Assembly (NCBI GenBank): GCA_963733395.1
Contig: CAVTCZ010000009.1
Location: 62,001 to 126,000 of the forward strand
Length of the DNA: 64,000 nt
Source: JADKAV01 sp963733395
Lineage (GTDB): Bacteria > Actinomycetota > Actinomycetes > S36-B12 > UBA10799
Direction: 5' to 3'
Under the pieces are notes generated by a model that did not search any database, had not been told where the DNA came from, and saw nothing but the letters and a program-made list of their open reading frames with translations. Made by a program: the position numbers and the translations under genes. Positions 45,242 to 54,174 of this stretch are shown here, piece by piece. How positions within the stretch are numbered: the first letter of the stretch is position 1; each line of letters starts with the position of its first letter.

Positions 45242-45646
45242 CTACACCGCCCGAACCCGGTTGTTACGGGGATTGTGCTCGAGTTCGACGAGGCCCAGTT
45301 CCTCGAGCAGGGGCGGTAGATACATCCCGAACCGACCCCGGTACCCGTTGCGCAGCCCGTACCAGCCACCCACCGGGTTGTCCGTCGAACGCCCCCAGGC
45401 CTCGACCGTGTCCGGCTTCGGTTCCTTCTTCTCATCGGCGGCACCCAGATCCATCCAGTCGCCGCGCGCCACGAGCATCTGGTGGAGATCGTCGATGGCA
45501 TCGGATCGGTACCGCAGGGTCGTCGTCCCGACCTGACAAACCAGCACCTGGGGATCCGCCTCCCGGTCGAGGTACATCTGGTACTCGGATGTGCCTGGCG
45601 CCGTACGCAGTTGCCAGGGGTCCTCTGGGGTTCCGGTGCCTGCCAT
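45242..45646 (-). CDS. Conserved actinobacterial hypothetical protein
   Basis: The 134-residue soluble protein begins MAGTGTPEDPWQLRTAPGTSEY and contains CQVGTTTLRYRSDAIDDLHQML, DWMDLGAADEKK and WGRSTDNPVGGWYGLRNGYRGRFG, all looking highly conserved. From memory, proteins of the same length and sequence pattern occur across actinobacteria, possibly the DUF6855 family. No function is known. It is convergent with the fibronectin-like gene and lies upstream of the sigma factor gene on the same strand with a gap of 60 bp after the latter's end. Confidence 0.65.
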   Translation of the reverse strand: MAGTGTPEDPWQLRTAPGTSEYQMYLDREADPQVLVCQVGTTTLRYRSDAIDDLHQMLVARGDWMDLGAADEKKEPKPDTVEAWGRSTDNPVGGWYGLRNGYRGRFGMYLPPLLEELGLVELEHNPRNNRVRAV

Positions 45647-45706
45647 CCGTCGAGTATGACCCCACCAGCAGTCCGACTACAAGGGACGGCTCAGGCCTGC
45701 GCCGAC

Positions 45707-47095
45707 TCAGTCCAGGTAGTCGCGCAGCACCTGGCTGCGCGATGGGTGACGCAGTTTGCTCATCGTCTTGGACTCGATCTGCCGGATGCGCTCCCGGGTC
45801 ACCCCGTACACCTTGCCGATCTCGTCGAGGGTCTTGGGCTGGCCGTCGGACAGACCGAAGCGCATCCGGACCACACCTGCCTCCCGTTCGGAGAGCGTGT
45901 CGAGCACCGACTCCAGTTGCTCCTGCAGCAACGTGAACGACACCGCATCGGCGGGGACGATCGCCTCGGAGTCCTCAATGAGATCCCCGAACTCGCTGTC
46001 ACCGTCCTCACCCAGCGGCGTGGACAGGGAGATCGGCTCCCGGCCGTACTTCTGAACCTCGACCACCTTGTCCGGGGTCATGTCCAGTTCCGCGGCCAGT
46101 TCCTCCGGGGTCGGCTCCCGGCCGAGGTCCTGCAGCATCTGCCGCTGGACGCGGGCGAGTTTGTTGATGACCTCGACCATGTGCACCGGGATCCGGATGG
46201 TGCGCGCCTGGTCGGCCATCGCCCGGGTGATCGCCTGCCGGATCCACCATGTCGCGTAGGTGGAGAACTTGTAGCCCTTGGTGTAGTCGAACTTCTCCAC
46301 GGCCCGGATCAGACCGAGGTTCCCCTCCTGGATGAGATCCAGGAACAGCATGCCGCGGCCGGTGTAACGCTTGGCCAGGCTGACCACCAGGCGCAGGTTC
46401 GCCTCGAGCAGGTGGTTCTTCGCACGGCGGCCGTCTTCGGCGATCCACTCGAGTTTGATCCGGGTCTCGGTGTCGAGGTCGGGGTTGTCCGCCAGTTTCT
46501 CCTCGGCGAACAGACCGGCCTCGATCCGCTTGGCCAGTTCCACTTCCTGCTCGGCGTTGAGCAGGGGGACCTTCCCGATCTGCTTCAGGTAGTCCTTCAC
46601 CGGGTCGGCGGTCGCCCCGGCTTGCGTGACCTGGGCCACCGGCTCGTCGGAGTCGTCGCTGTCGGACAGGGTGAAGGTGGCAGACGCCTTCTCCTTCTCC
46701 AACTCCTTGAGGTCTTCCTTGAGACCCTTCTCGAGGTCCTTCTCGAGGGCCGCCGCTTTGGCCAACTCGTCCGGACTGACGACTTCGGTGGCCGCCTTGG
46801 CCTTCGTCGTCGCTGTCTTCTTCGCGGCGGCCCTTTTCGCTGCTGGTGCCTTCTTCGCGACCGGCTCCTCGGCGTGGGCCGGCGCCTTCTTGGCGGGGGC
46901 CTTCTTCACAGCGGGAGCCTTCTTGGCGGGGGCCTTCTTCGCCGGCGCCTTGGAAGCGGGCTTCTTGGCGGTGGTCTTGGCTGCGGCCTTCGCTGGCGCT
47001 GCCTTCTTGGAAGTGCTCGGGGTCTTCGTGGTGACCTTCTTCGCCGCCGTCGGTTCGGCCACGGGTTGGGCCTTCTTCGACTTAACAGTCGGCAC
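45707..47095 (-). CDS. sigA: Primary sigma factor (HrdB/SigA, sigma-70 group 1)
   Basis: The 462-residue protein starts at GTG 47095 after GAGAGG. The first 125 residues are Lys/Ala/Pro repeats (AKKAPAKKAPA type) in place of a normal region 1.1. They are followed by an acidic helix, then sigma region 1.2 (DPVKDYLKQIGKVPLLNAEQEVELAKRI in outline), region 2 (DLIQEGNLGLIRAVEKFDY, KFSTYATWWIRQAITR), region 3 and region 4 (GVTRERIRQIESKTMSKLRH). The order and tail match HrdB/SigA, which directs RNA polymerase to housekeeping promoters. The K/A-rich N-terminus is common in actinobacterial primary sigma factors. A SigR-like promoter candidate lies about 70 bp upstream. Confidence 0.96.
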   Translation of the reverse strand: MPTVKSKKAQPVAEPTAAKKVTTKTPSTSKKAAPAKAAAKTTAKKPASKAPAKKAPAKKAPAVKKAPAKKAPAHAEEPVAKKAPAAKRAAAKKTATTKAKAATEVVSPDELAKAAALEKDLEKGLKEDLKELEKEKASATFTLSDSDDSDEPVAQVTQAGATADPVKDYLKQIGKVPLLNAEQEVELAKRIEAGLFAEEKLADNPDLDTETRIKLEWIAEDGRRAKNHLLEANLRLVVSLAKRYTGRGMLFLDLIQEGNLGLIRAVEKFDYTKGYKFSTYATWWIRQAITRAMADQARTIRIPVHMVEVINKLARVQRQMLQDLGREPTPEELAAELDMTPDKVVEVQKYGREPISLSTPLGEDGDSEFGDLIEDSEAIVPADAVSFTLLQEQLESVLDTLSEREAGVVRMRFGLSDGQPKTLDEIGKVYGVTRERIRQIESKTMSKLRHPSRSQVLRDYLD

Positions 47096-47163
47096 GTAAC
47101 AACCTCTCGTCGAGGATCTGGTTTATGGGGCTCGCGCAGCAATCCGGCTGCGTACGCCCAGTA

Positions 47164-47191
47164 CAACATTCTGGCACGCCCGACGTATTCC
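47164..47191 (-). promoter_or_regulatory. SigR/SigH-type promoter candidate for sigA
   Basis: On the minus strand GGAAT (47191-47187) and GTTG (47167-47164) are separated by 19 bp, close to GGGAAT-N18/19-GTTG. Transcription would start near 47155, about 60 bp before GTG 47095. In Streptomyces coelicolor one hrdB promoter is recognised by SigR, so the placement is meaningful, but the first G of the -35 is replaced by C. Confidence 0.4.
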
Positions 47192-47402
47192 GGATGTAGA
47201 TGCCCGGACTACGGCGTCCGTGTCTTGCTCTCGCTTCGTGAGTTCACACGGCGGCCAGCGATGTGGGACCGACGATGTCGGCGGCCGACAGGGCCGTCCC
47301 AGACACCCCGAACGCCGCGCTCGCCTCACGCCATCCGGTGGAAGTGACTGCGCACTGCACGCCCGGAAGGCCGGGAATCGCGGGCACCGGGATCCGTGGG
47401 CA

Positions 47403-47468
47403 GGAGTGAAACGCACACCGGGTAGTGGTAGGTGGCGCCAGTTGCACCCCACCTGCGCCTTTCACTCC
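47403..47468. repeat. 66-bp compound palindrome
   Basis: GGAGTGAAA (47403-47411) is the exact reverse complement of TTTCACTCC (47460-47468). Just inside, CGCA pairs with TGCG, and further in AGGTGG pairs with CCACCT. The whole could form a long, bulged hairpin. It lies 65 to 200 bp after the DUF4192 stop in that gene's direction and could end its transcript before the sigA promoter. A protein operator or mobile palindrome is the alternative. Confidence 0.55.
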
Positions 47469-47600
47469 CAGACAGAGTTCGGTGTCGTCAGCGACCCAGA
47501 TACGCTCGCAGATCCGGTCTGGCCCAGCGACGGCGCCCGCAAGTGGTCGTCTACCTGTCGCCGCCCGACCGTGGGCCCGCGCCGGAACCGGGTGCCGGCG

Positions 47601-48596
47601 TCAGGCAGTGTGGCGTCGCCGCCCGCGCAGATGCTCCAGCGGGATGTCGCGGGTGAGCGTCGCCCACGTGTCGGGCGGCATGGCGTACTGCAGGGCGTGG
47701 GTGACCAGCGGCGCGAGTGTGTTCGAGGGATCGGATTCGAGGGCCCGTTCGGCCGTCACCAGCGCCACTGCCCCGTCGCCGTCCGACCAGGCGAGCAGGG
47801 CCAGGGTCGCCGCCACGGCCGCTGCATGGCGCTCAGGGATGTGCGTGAGGCAGAACAGCAGGCGCGTACGGACCTGGTTCAGGGGGACGGGCCGTCCCTC
47901 GCCATAGCAATCCAGAACCCGGGCCAAGAGCGGGTCACGCACGTGCACGTCGGCGCAGGCTCGCGCGACCAACGCCACATCGGCGGCCGTGAGATCCCCG
48001 GTGCCCCACAGAAGCGCCAGCGCATCGCGCTCCAACGCGTCCCGGCGCGTTTCGTAGTCGGTGCGCGCTTGCCGCCGGCTCAGTTCGACCGCCACCCGTT
48101 GCGACATGGCGTCATCGACGTACTGCACCTGCGCCACCAGCGCATCGCGGTCGGCGGCACAGGTCAGGCCCGCTGCCACACACGCCGCGATGACGGGGTG
48201 CTCAGAACAGGTCGCGAGGGCCTCGCCGTCCTCCGGAGTCAACTGTCCCCGCTCCCAGGAGGCGAAACGGCCCTGTGCCACATGGACCACGTCGACGATC
48301 TGCAGCACGGGCACCAACACCTGCATCACCCACATCCCGACCGCCTGGCCATGGTCGGCGGGAACCGTGTCCGAGTAGACCATGAGCAACGCGCCGTCGG
48401 GAACCGGCTCGGGGATACCGTTCAGCAGGCATTGCAGCCAGCCCAGATCGCCCGCCGGTGGCAGATCCACCCGCATCGAGACACTCAGTCCGTGGCCATC
48501 GAGCAGGAGCAGCACCAGGGAGTCCCTGGGCACGAATCCGAGTAGGTACGGGGTCGCCGCCACAGCGGCTTCGGGGGTGTCGATCGTGAGGGGCAT
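47601..48596 (-). CDS. DUF4192 family protein
   Basis: The protein has 331 residues from ATG 48596 (a GTG two codons earlier is possible). It starts with the family pattern TPEAAVAATPYLLGFVPRDSLVLLLL, has a central LLMVYSDTVPADHG, an SRRQARTDYETRRDAL helix, and a C-terminal helical repeat region (RTRLLFCLTHIPERHAAAVAATLALLAWSDGDGA) rather like tetratricopeptide repeats. DUF4192 is common near the sigma factor gene in actinobacteria and has no known role. It is soluble, with no enzyme motif. Confidence 0.85.
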   Translation of the reverse strand: MPLTIDTPEAAVAATPYLLGFVPRDSLVLLLLDGHGLSVSMRVDLPPAGDLGWLQCLLNGIPEPVPDGALLMVYSDTVPADHGQAVGMWVMQVLVPVLQIVDVVHVAQGRFASWERGQLTPEDGEALATCSEHPVIAACVAAGLTCAADRDALVAQVQYVDDAMSQRVAVELSRRQARTDYETRRDALERDALALLWGTGDLTAADVALVARACADVHVRDPLLARVLDCYGEGRPVPLNQVRTRLLFCLTHIPERHAAAVAATLALLAWSDGDGAVALVTAERALESDPSNTLAPLVTHALQYAMPPDTWATLTRDIPLEHLRGRRRHTA

Positions 48597-48665
48597 GACC
48601 ACACTCTCGACGGCAATCGGCGGCCGGCGGCGACTCGCTGAGGATCTGTGGACGGGCGGCGGCGG

Positions 48666-48944
48666 TTATCCCAAGCCGTACTGGGCGCCAGCGATCGCCT
48701 CGGCGCTCTGTTGGACATCGAAACTCTCGGAACCCGCGATCAGCGGCACGAATCCGACGAGCATGCCGTCGGCCAGCACCTGGGCCTCCAGCCCGGCAGC
48801 GCTGTCCGCGTCCCAGAGCGCCTCCCGACCCCCGGGCAACACCACCCGGATCGCGGCGTTCTGCAAGCCAGTCGGGTGGACATGGGCCATGATCCGACGC
48901 TGACGCAGCAATTCCACGATCTGTTCGGCTTCTGAGGGTTGCAT
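48666..48944 (-). CDS. Small conserved hypothetical protein
   Basis: ATG 48944 follows AGGAG. The 92-residue product begins MQPSEAEQIVELLRQRRIMAHVH and has AIRVVLPGGREALWDADSAAGLEAQVLADG and a short C-terminal helix. The pattern suggests a compact alpha/beta domain, possibly signal-binding; no family recognised. An in-frame ATG at 48998 lacks a ribosome site. It is followed by DUF4192 after about 70 bp and may share its transcript. Confidence 0.6.
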   Translation of the reverse strand: MQPSEAEQIVELLRQRRIMAHVHPTGLQNAAIRVVLPGGREALWDADSAAGLEAQVLADGMLVGFVPLIAGSESFDVQQSAEAIAGAQYGLG

Positions 48945-49032
48945 GGAACTCTCCTGGCGGGGCGGTCGTCCGAAGATGGGGCATTGTGGCTGGCTCACGG
49001 GCCGTCAACGGAATCTCTGATAGGACAAAGGT

Positions 49033-50940
49033 ATGCGTACACCCGCCGTCGCGCTCACAGTGCTGGCACTCACGGCCACCCTGAGCCCAGCGGCAGCCGA
49101 CACCGCGCCGCCCACGCCCACGGAATCCGCGAGCCCCACGATCTCCCCAACAGCGAGTCCGACCGCCACACCCACACCCACGCCCAAGTCCACACCCACG
49201 CCCACACCCGGCCCGTACGGCATCCCCATCAACCAGAGCATCCGCGAGGACGCCTGGTGCCGCCTGCTGATCCCCAACAAGAAGGGGGACGCGGCGGAGG
49301 CCGACTCGATCATGGACGACAACATCGTCGACCTGGGGCAGTACGGCTACTACCGGTTGAGCGCGAACCCGAACTGGAAGCCACAGAGCACGCTGGACGC
49401 CTCCGGGAACACCCACGTCAACGGCCTCTACTGGGCGACCCCGTTGCTGTACACCGGCGCCCGGCGTGGCGATGCCCCGATGGTCCAGCGTTTCTTCGAT
49501 CTGATCGGGGACTGGCTGGGCAAGCACAAGAAGAAGAAGACCCGCACCTGGTCGGTGACGCAGCCGATCATCGCCGGCGAACGGTTGTGGACGCTCACCT
49601 GCGCCGCGGACATCAGCGACGGTGCCCGCTTCGTGAAAGCCACCCGCAAGGAGGCGAACACCCAGATCAAGGGGTTCAAGCTCGGCAGTGGCACCAACAA
49701 CACCGGGATCCACTCGCAGGGGTCGGCACTGGCGGCGTTCTGCTACCTCGACGACCCGGCCAAACGCGATCAAGCCGCGAGTAATCTCAATCGCCTGGCC
49801 GACTACCTGGTGCTGCCCGACGGCAGCGACCGGGAGGGGTCGCCCTGGTACGCCTACTACACGCTGCGCCTGCTGACCAACCTGGCTCCGATCTACACCC
49901 GCTGTGGCGTCCCCTACGACCGGATCTATGCAGCTACCCAGCGCCTCGAGCACTTCCTCGCGACGGCGGTGGATCCGAACTTCCACCTGGTCATGACCGG
50001 CGACACCTTCCGCGCGAAGCTGACGCCCAAGTGGTTCGCCCCGGATTCCGAGGCGCGGTGGGCCGCCACCGGCGGAAGTGAAGGCCAGCCGCCGTCGACG
50101 CTGTACGACGTGTTCTCCGGGGGTTACGTCTTCGCCCGCAACAGTTGGACCGACGTGGACGGCCACCGGCCCACCTTCTACTCGGTCCGAGTGTCGCGGC
50201 CGTATGTGACCGCACATGTGCACAGCGACCTGGGTTCGGTGACGTTCAACAGTTACGGCTCCGAGTTCGTCGGCGACCCCGGCCCCTACCGCTACGACAG
50301 TTCGGCGATCCGGGACTACATGGTCAGCCGCTCCGGGCACAGCGTCATCCGCGTGACCGAGAAGAAGCCCAAGAACAAGCCGAAACCGAAAGCCTCCGCC
50401 CTGGGGCTTCGCGCGCTGTCGGCCCCGGCAGTCGCCGAGGACTCCGCAGTGCTCAGCGCCACGGAGAATCCGTACAACAGGACATGTCTCAAGGACGGCT
50501 CCTACACAGCGGCCCGGATCAAGCGATGCGTCTACTACGACACTGCTATCGACGCGTTGGTGGTGGTCGACCGCGTCAAGGCCGTCAAGCGCATCAGGGC
50601 CGACCAGCGCTGGCAGGTCCCCAACGGCGTGACAGTCGAGACCGACTCCAACGGAGCGGTCATGACCACTCCTACCGCCAAGGCCCGGATGCTGTTCACC
50701 GGTGGCGGGACGGTACGCACGTACCGCCCAGGCGGGAAACGGCAGGACGGCTGGTTCACCAACGGCTATGGCGAGGTCGTGAAAGGCACGACGCTGCAGC
50801 GCGGAGCGGTCATCCCCAAGGGCAAGACGCGCACCTGGGTAGCCGTGCTGGCCGCCGGGCAGACCGCACCACAGGTCTCGCTGACCGATGGGGTGGTCTC
50901 GGTCACGCGGGAGAAGACGCAGACCTTCCCGTTGCCCTGA
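49033..50940 (+). CDS. Secreted heparinase II/III-like polysaccharide lyase
   Basis: The 635-residue protein has a signal peptide (ALTVLALTATLSPAAA), a 40-residue Pro/Thr/Ser linker encoded by tandem CCCACACC-type repeats (49141-49215), an alpha-helical toroid region (about 65-340) and a beta-sandwich region from SGGYVFARNSWTDVDG to the end. The second part contains HVHSDLGSVTFNSYGSEFVGD in overlapping pieces, with His residues placed as in heparinase II/III catalytic regions. It likely cleaves uronic-acid polysaccharides outside the cell; the substrate is unknown. No transporter or sugar catabolic gene is nearby. ATG 49033 lies a few bases after AAAGG. Confidence 0.75.
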   Translation: MRTPAVALTVLALTATLSPAAADTAPPTPTESASPTISPTASPTATPTPTPKSTPTPTPGPYGIPINQSIREDAWCRLLIPNKKGDAAEADSIMDDNIVDLGQYGYYRLSANPNWKPQSTLDASGNTHVNGLYWATPLLYTGARRGDAPMVQRFFDLIGDWLGKHKKKKTRTWSVTQPIIAGERLWTLTCAADISDGARFVKATRKEANTQIKGFKLGSGTNNTGIHSQGSALAAFCYLDDPAKRDQAASNLNRLADYLVLPDGSDREGSPWYAYYTLRLLTNLAPIYTRCGVPYDRIYAATQRLEHFLATAVDPNFHLVMTGDTFRAKLTPKWFAPDSEARWAATGGSEGQPPSTLYDVFSGGYVFARNSWTDVDGHRPTFYSVRVSRPYVTAHVHSDLGSVTFNSYGSEFVGDPGPYRYDSSAIRDYMVSRSGHSVIRVTEKKPKNKPKPKASALGLRALSAPAVAEDSAVLSATENPYNRTCLKDGSYTAARIKRCVYYDTAIDALVVVDRVKAVKRIRADQRWQVPNGVTVETDSNGAVMTTPTAKARMLFTGGGTVRTYRPGGKRQDGWFTNGYGEVVKGTTLQRGAVIPKGKTRTWVAVLAAGQTAPQVSLTDGVVSVTREKTQTFPLP

Positions 50941-51210
50941 GGGCTGTCTGCAGTTGGTTCACGGACGGCTTGCTGAGGATCTGGTCGGGCCGTCGGTGAC
51001 CCTGCCGCGCACCCCATCGGCAACAGTGGGCGCCAGCGCTGCTCGGTGGATTTCGTGACCGGCTCCCTTCAGCACCATCAGTCGAGGCCCGGGAGGCTGT
51101 CGGCAGGTCTGCGTCCGGCGCTCGCGCCACAGCCCCCCGGTTCGCTTCCCGTGATCTCCTCGTTGTCCACAGATCGTCTCGGCGCCGGTTTCGTTGTCGT
51201 ACCCTCCTTC

Positions 51211-51216
51211 TAGACT
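51211..51216 (+). promoter_or_regulatory. -10 element for a leaderless transcript
   Basis: TAGACT ends 6 bp before ATG 51223, with no ribosome site. The 282-bp gap before it (50941-51222) otherwise contains one DnaA-box-like TTGTCCACA (51163-51171) and no recognisable gene. Confidence 0.5.
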
Positions 51217-51222
51217 GGACAC

Positions 51223-52607
51223 ATGTTCGAAATCGGTGGTGTGGTCGGGGGTGGGTCCGGCCTGCTCGGCCCGCTGACCGCGGCCGTGGATGCCCTGCTG
51301 GCCGCCGACCACCGGGACGGGCCGCTGGTCGACCTGGTGGCCGACATCGCCGGGCTGCACACCCAGGAACAGCGCCTGGCCGCGGTCAAACTCGCGATGA
51401 TCCGCGCCGTGCGACACCGACAGCGGCCACCATCTGGCCGGTCACGCCACCACCGGGGCGATGCTCACCGACGCGCTGCGGCTGGCACCCGGGCAGGGAC
51501 AGTCCATGGTCAAGACCGCCCGGCTGCTGGCCACCACCTTCCCGGCCACCGCCCGGGCCCTCGAGGACGGGCTGATCAGCTACCCGCACGCCGCGGCGAT
51601 CACCCGCGCGAACGCCAAACTGCCCGCCGACCGACTCGCCGACGCCGAACCGCTGCTGCTGCAGGTCGCGGCGGCCGGTTCGCCCGCGATGGTCCGCGCC
51701 GCCGTGGACCACATGGCCGAACTGCTCGAACCCGAACACCACGACCAGCACGACCAGGACACCCGGGCCCGCCGCTACCTCAACGTCTCGGCGACCCTGG
51801 ACGGCTGGTGGGCCGTCGACGGGCACCTGCCCCCAGAAATCGGGCAGCGGCTGTCCGCGGCCCTGGAGGACTTCGCCGCCCCGACCGACCCCACCGACCC
51901 CCGCACCGCCGGCCAGCGCCGCGCCGACGCGATCGCGGAGATCGCCGATGCCGCCGTCGACGGCCAGACCACCGGCATCACCGCGGTCACCATCACCGCC
52001 GACGCCGACCACCTCGACGGCGTCGGCGCCACCTGGGACGACAACGGCATGCCCGTCGGCCTGAGCACCTACGACCTGGCCGTGTGCCAATGCCGGCTCA
52101 CCCTCGTGGTCTCCGAACGCGCCGGGATCGGCTGGAGCCCCCTGGCCGTGGGCAGACTCAACCGCTACGCCACCCCCGCCCAACGCGCCGCCCTGCACCG
52201 CCGCGACGGCCGCTGCATCTACCGCGGCTGCACCCGCCCCGCCCGCCGCTGCCACGCCCACCACATCATCGACTGGCGCGCCGGCGGACCGACCGACCTG
52301 CCAAACTTGTCCTGCTCTGTGCGCGTACCACCACCGCATGGTCCACCTCGGCCGCGCCACCATCACCGACAACCCCACCCAACCCGGCGGATACATCGCC
52401 ACCCCCAGCCGACGACATACCACCACCGCCGCGTAACCCGCGGCGGTGCACCGGGAAGCCAAACCCGAGCCCACCTCGACGCCCACAACGCCGGCCCCAA
52501 GCCACGTGTGGACCGCCACTGCCGAATCCATCCTGGCCGAGGTCCGACGAGCCCGGACCACCCTCGACCGACTCGTTAGCCAGGACCGAGACGGTCCCCT
52601 AGGATGA
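51223..52607 (+). pseudogene. DUF222/HNH endonuclease (13E12-repeat-like), decayed
   Basis: The N-terminal piece VDALLAADHRDGPLVDLVADI is in one frame to about 51409; one extra base shifts it to the frame of LTDALRLAPGQGQSMVKTA, the DUF222 domain, and RYLNVSATLDGWW. The HNH motif follows: RDGRCIYRGCTRPARRCHAHHIIDW at about 52200-52275 in two parts. Near 52311-52330 the frame is disturbed twice; the continuation YHHRMVHLGRATIT ends at TAA 52434. In that same frame coding-like sequence resumes (AESILAEVRRARTTLDRLV) to TGA 52607. The restored length, about 460, is normal for this family of repeated HNH proteins. With several defects it is probably inactive. Confidence 0.75.
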
Positions 52608-53684
52608 CTTCTCCTTGGCCGCCATCGTGGCAAGCCCCATGAGCATTTGGATGGCCACATCCACCGGCACGGTGTTCACTTCGGACTGCGGGTCCGCGCT
52701 GGGCACCTCCGGCAGGATCAGGTCCCCGAGGTCGCCGTTGATCTGGACCCCGGACCCCCGGATCTCCTCGATCATCTGCGCAGTCCGGGCGTCGATGCGC
52801 TCCACGGCCCATTGGGGCAGCCGGATGGCATGCTCGTCAATCCCGGGTTGCCGGCCATCGACGAGCCCCCAGAGAGCCCCCCGCCGGATCCATTGGTGGT
52901 ACCTCGCCGCCGGCATGGGTGCTTTGCGCTCCAACTCCACCAACCATTGGCGCACCAGTGCGGCCTCTTCATAGCTCAGGGACCGGTTGGTCTTCGTGGT
53001 CACCCTTTGCAGGGTGTCCGGGGCCAGGCCGACCACGCGCTCGGTGTCGCGCAAGATGCGCAGCGGATCACCGGAGTCCACGACGATCACCGCGATCCGG
53101 TCGACACCTACGATCTGCGCCCAACGGCCGATCAGCCCGGCGTAGTCGAAGCGTCCCCAGAACGTGGAGTTCTTGCCCTCCAGCGTCTCCCGCAGCCACT
53201 GGTCGTACGGCTTGACCACGCGGGACTTCGCGTGCCGCAGCGGACCCGGCAGGGGTTTGGGCGCTCCGGACTTCAACGACTGCTGCCAGGAACTCGGCAG
53301 GATCAGGGCCAACGGGCGCAGAGTCAGCATGACCCGCACGGTGGCCGGTCCCCCCAGATCGTCGATGATGCGCGCCGCCTGCTCGGGCGAGGCATCCGCG
53401 AACTGCTCACTGGAGACCACCGCGCGGTCTTTGCGACGGGCAACCCGGGCGACGAACTTCTCCCAGACCTCCGCTGGCACCGGCGGGTCGGCCGGATGCG
53501 CGGTCGTGGCGATGCCCAGCGCCGAGCACGAAGGGGTCCAATGGGAGTACTTCTTCCCCGGGTACAACACCCCCTGGCCCTTCAACTGCGGCCGCGCCTG
53601 CGCCAGCGAGTGCTGCAGGGCCGTGGTTCCCGTCTTGGGTGGTCCGATGTGCAGCAGCACCTCCCCGGGCTGCAGGAAGCTCAC
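52599..53684 (-). CDS. Sulfotransferase-like P-loop protein
   Basis: GTG 53684 gives 361 residues. The N-terminal LLHIGPPKTGTTALQHSL is the PAPS 5'-phosphosulfate loop, and AVVSSEQFADASPEQA plus VRVMLTLRPLALILPSSWQQ fit the 3'-phosphate region (with Arg and Ser). The remainder resembles actinobacterial sulfotransferase-like proteins of unknown acceptor. No sulfation or PAPS genes are close. The start overlaps the stop of the upstream GyrI-like gene by 4 bp, so they are co-translated. The 3' end overlaps the remains of the HNH gene. Confidence 0.75.
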   Translation of the reverse strand: MSFLQPGEVLLHIGPPKTGTTALQHSLAQARPQLKGQGVLYPGKKYSHWTPSCSALGIATTAHPADPPVPAEVWEKFVARVARRKDRAVVSSEQFADASPEQAARIIDDLGGPATVRVMLTLRPLALILPSSWQQSLKSGAPKPLPGPLRHAKSRVVKPYDQWLRETLEGKNSTFWGRFDYAGLIGRWAQIVGVDRIAVIVVDSGDPLRILRDTERVVGLAPDTLQRVTTKTNRSLSYEEAALVRQWLVELERKAPMPAARYHQWIRRGALWGLVDGRQPGIDEHAIRLPQWAVERIDARTAQMIEEIRGSGVQINGDLGDLILPEVPSADPQSEVNTVPVDVAIQMLMGLATMAAKEKSS

Positions 53685-54139
53685 GTGGCCGCCCGCGTGA
53701 CGGGGAAGCAGACCATCGTCCGGGGCTGGGGGACGTCCGGGCCGTCCAGGTAGCTCTCCCATGGGTCGGCCGCCACCGCGTAACCCTCCCGACCGATCCA
53801 GTCGATCACGGCGTGGAACGCCTCCGACAGACCCTCGTAGGGCCCGGAATGCACCGTGGTCGCAGTCAGTCCGCCGGGCAGGCTGTCGGGCACCACTGCC
53901 CCGGAAGCCGCCACCGGCGAGGAGACCGGGACCCCGGCCGTCACGTCGAAGCCGTCTGACTGCGGCGCGTAGCGCGCGAATGGCGGCCCGCAAGGATCCA
54001 CGCCCTGCGCCTGCAAGGTTCCGAACAACTCGGCGAACGCTGCCTGCAGGAACTCGGGGATCGACTCCGGCTGCACCCGTTGCCTGATCACCGCGGCTTC
54101 CTGCTGCGCCTGCTCCTGGACGCTCACTTCGTAGGTCAC
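53681..54139 (-). CDS. GyrI-like/effector-binding domain protein
   Basis: The 152-residue protein starts at GTG 54139 (VTYEVSVQEQAQQEAAVIRQ). It has the pattern of the SOUL/GyrI-like (AraC effector-binding) family: ARYAPQSDGFDVTAGVPVSSPV, GGLTATTVHSGPYEGLSEAFHAVIDW and PWESYLDGPDV. The family binds small hydrophobic or cationic compounds and includes gyrase inhibitor relatives. The stand-alone domain has no DNA-binding part. It is co-translated with the sulfotransferase-like gene downstream. Confidence 0.78.
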   Translation of the reverse strand: MTYEVSVQEQAQQEAAVIRQRVQPESIPEFLQAAFAELFGTLQAQGVDPCGPPFARYAPQSDGFDVTAGVPVSSPVAASGAVVPDSLPGGLTATTVHSGPYEGLSEAFHAVIDWIGREGYAVAADPWESYLDGPDVPQPRTMVCFPVTRAAT

Positions 54140-54174
54140 CCCATCACTGTGCCAGGTATGGGCGGGGTGCCCGG

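Larger units (their letters stand above)
47096..47600. other. 505-bp gene-free region upstream of sigA
   Basis: Both flanking genes point left: sigA begins at 47095 and DUF4192 ends at 47601. The region contains an ECF-like promoter candidate (47164-47191, minus strand) and a compound palindrome (47403-47468). No coding frame with family-like sequence was found on either strand. The rest is plain GC-rich sequence. Confidence 0.6.

Noticed and set aside
48202..50340. Open frame of 712 codons on the minus strand across the lyase gene
   Set aside because: It is antisense to the signal-peptide-bearing lyase and out of frame with DUF4192; composition is that of a shadow frame.
51163..51171. TTGTCCACA, an exact DnaA-box-like 9-mer
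   Set aside because: It is a single site without clusters, AT-rich unwinding DNA, or dnaA/dnaN neighbours, so it does not mark an origin.
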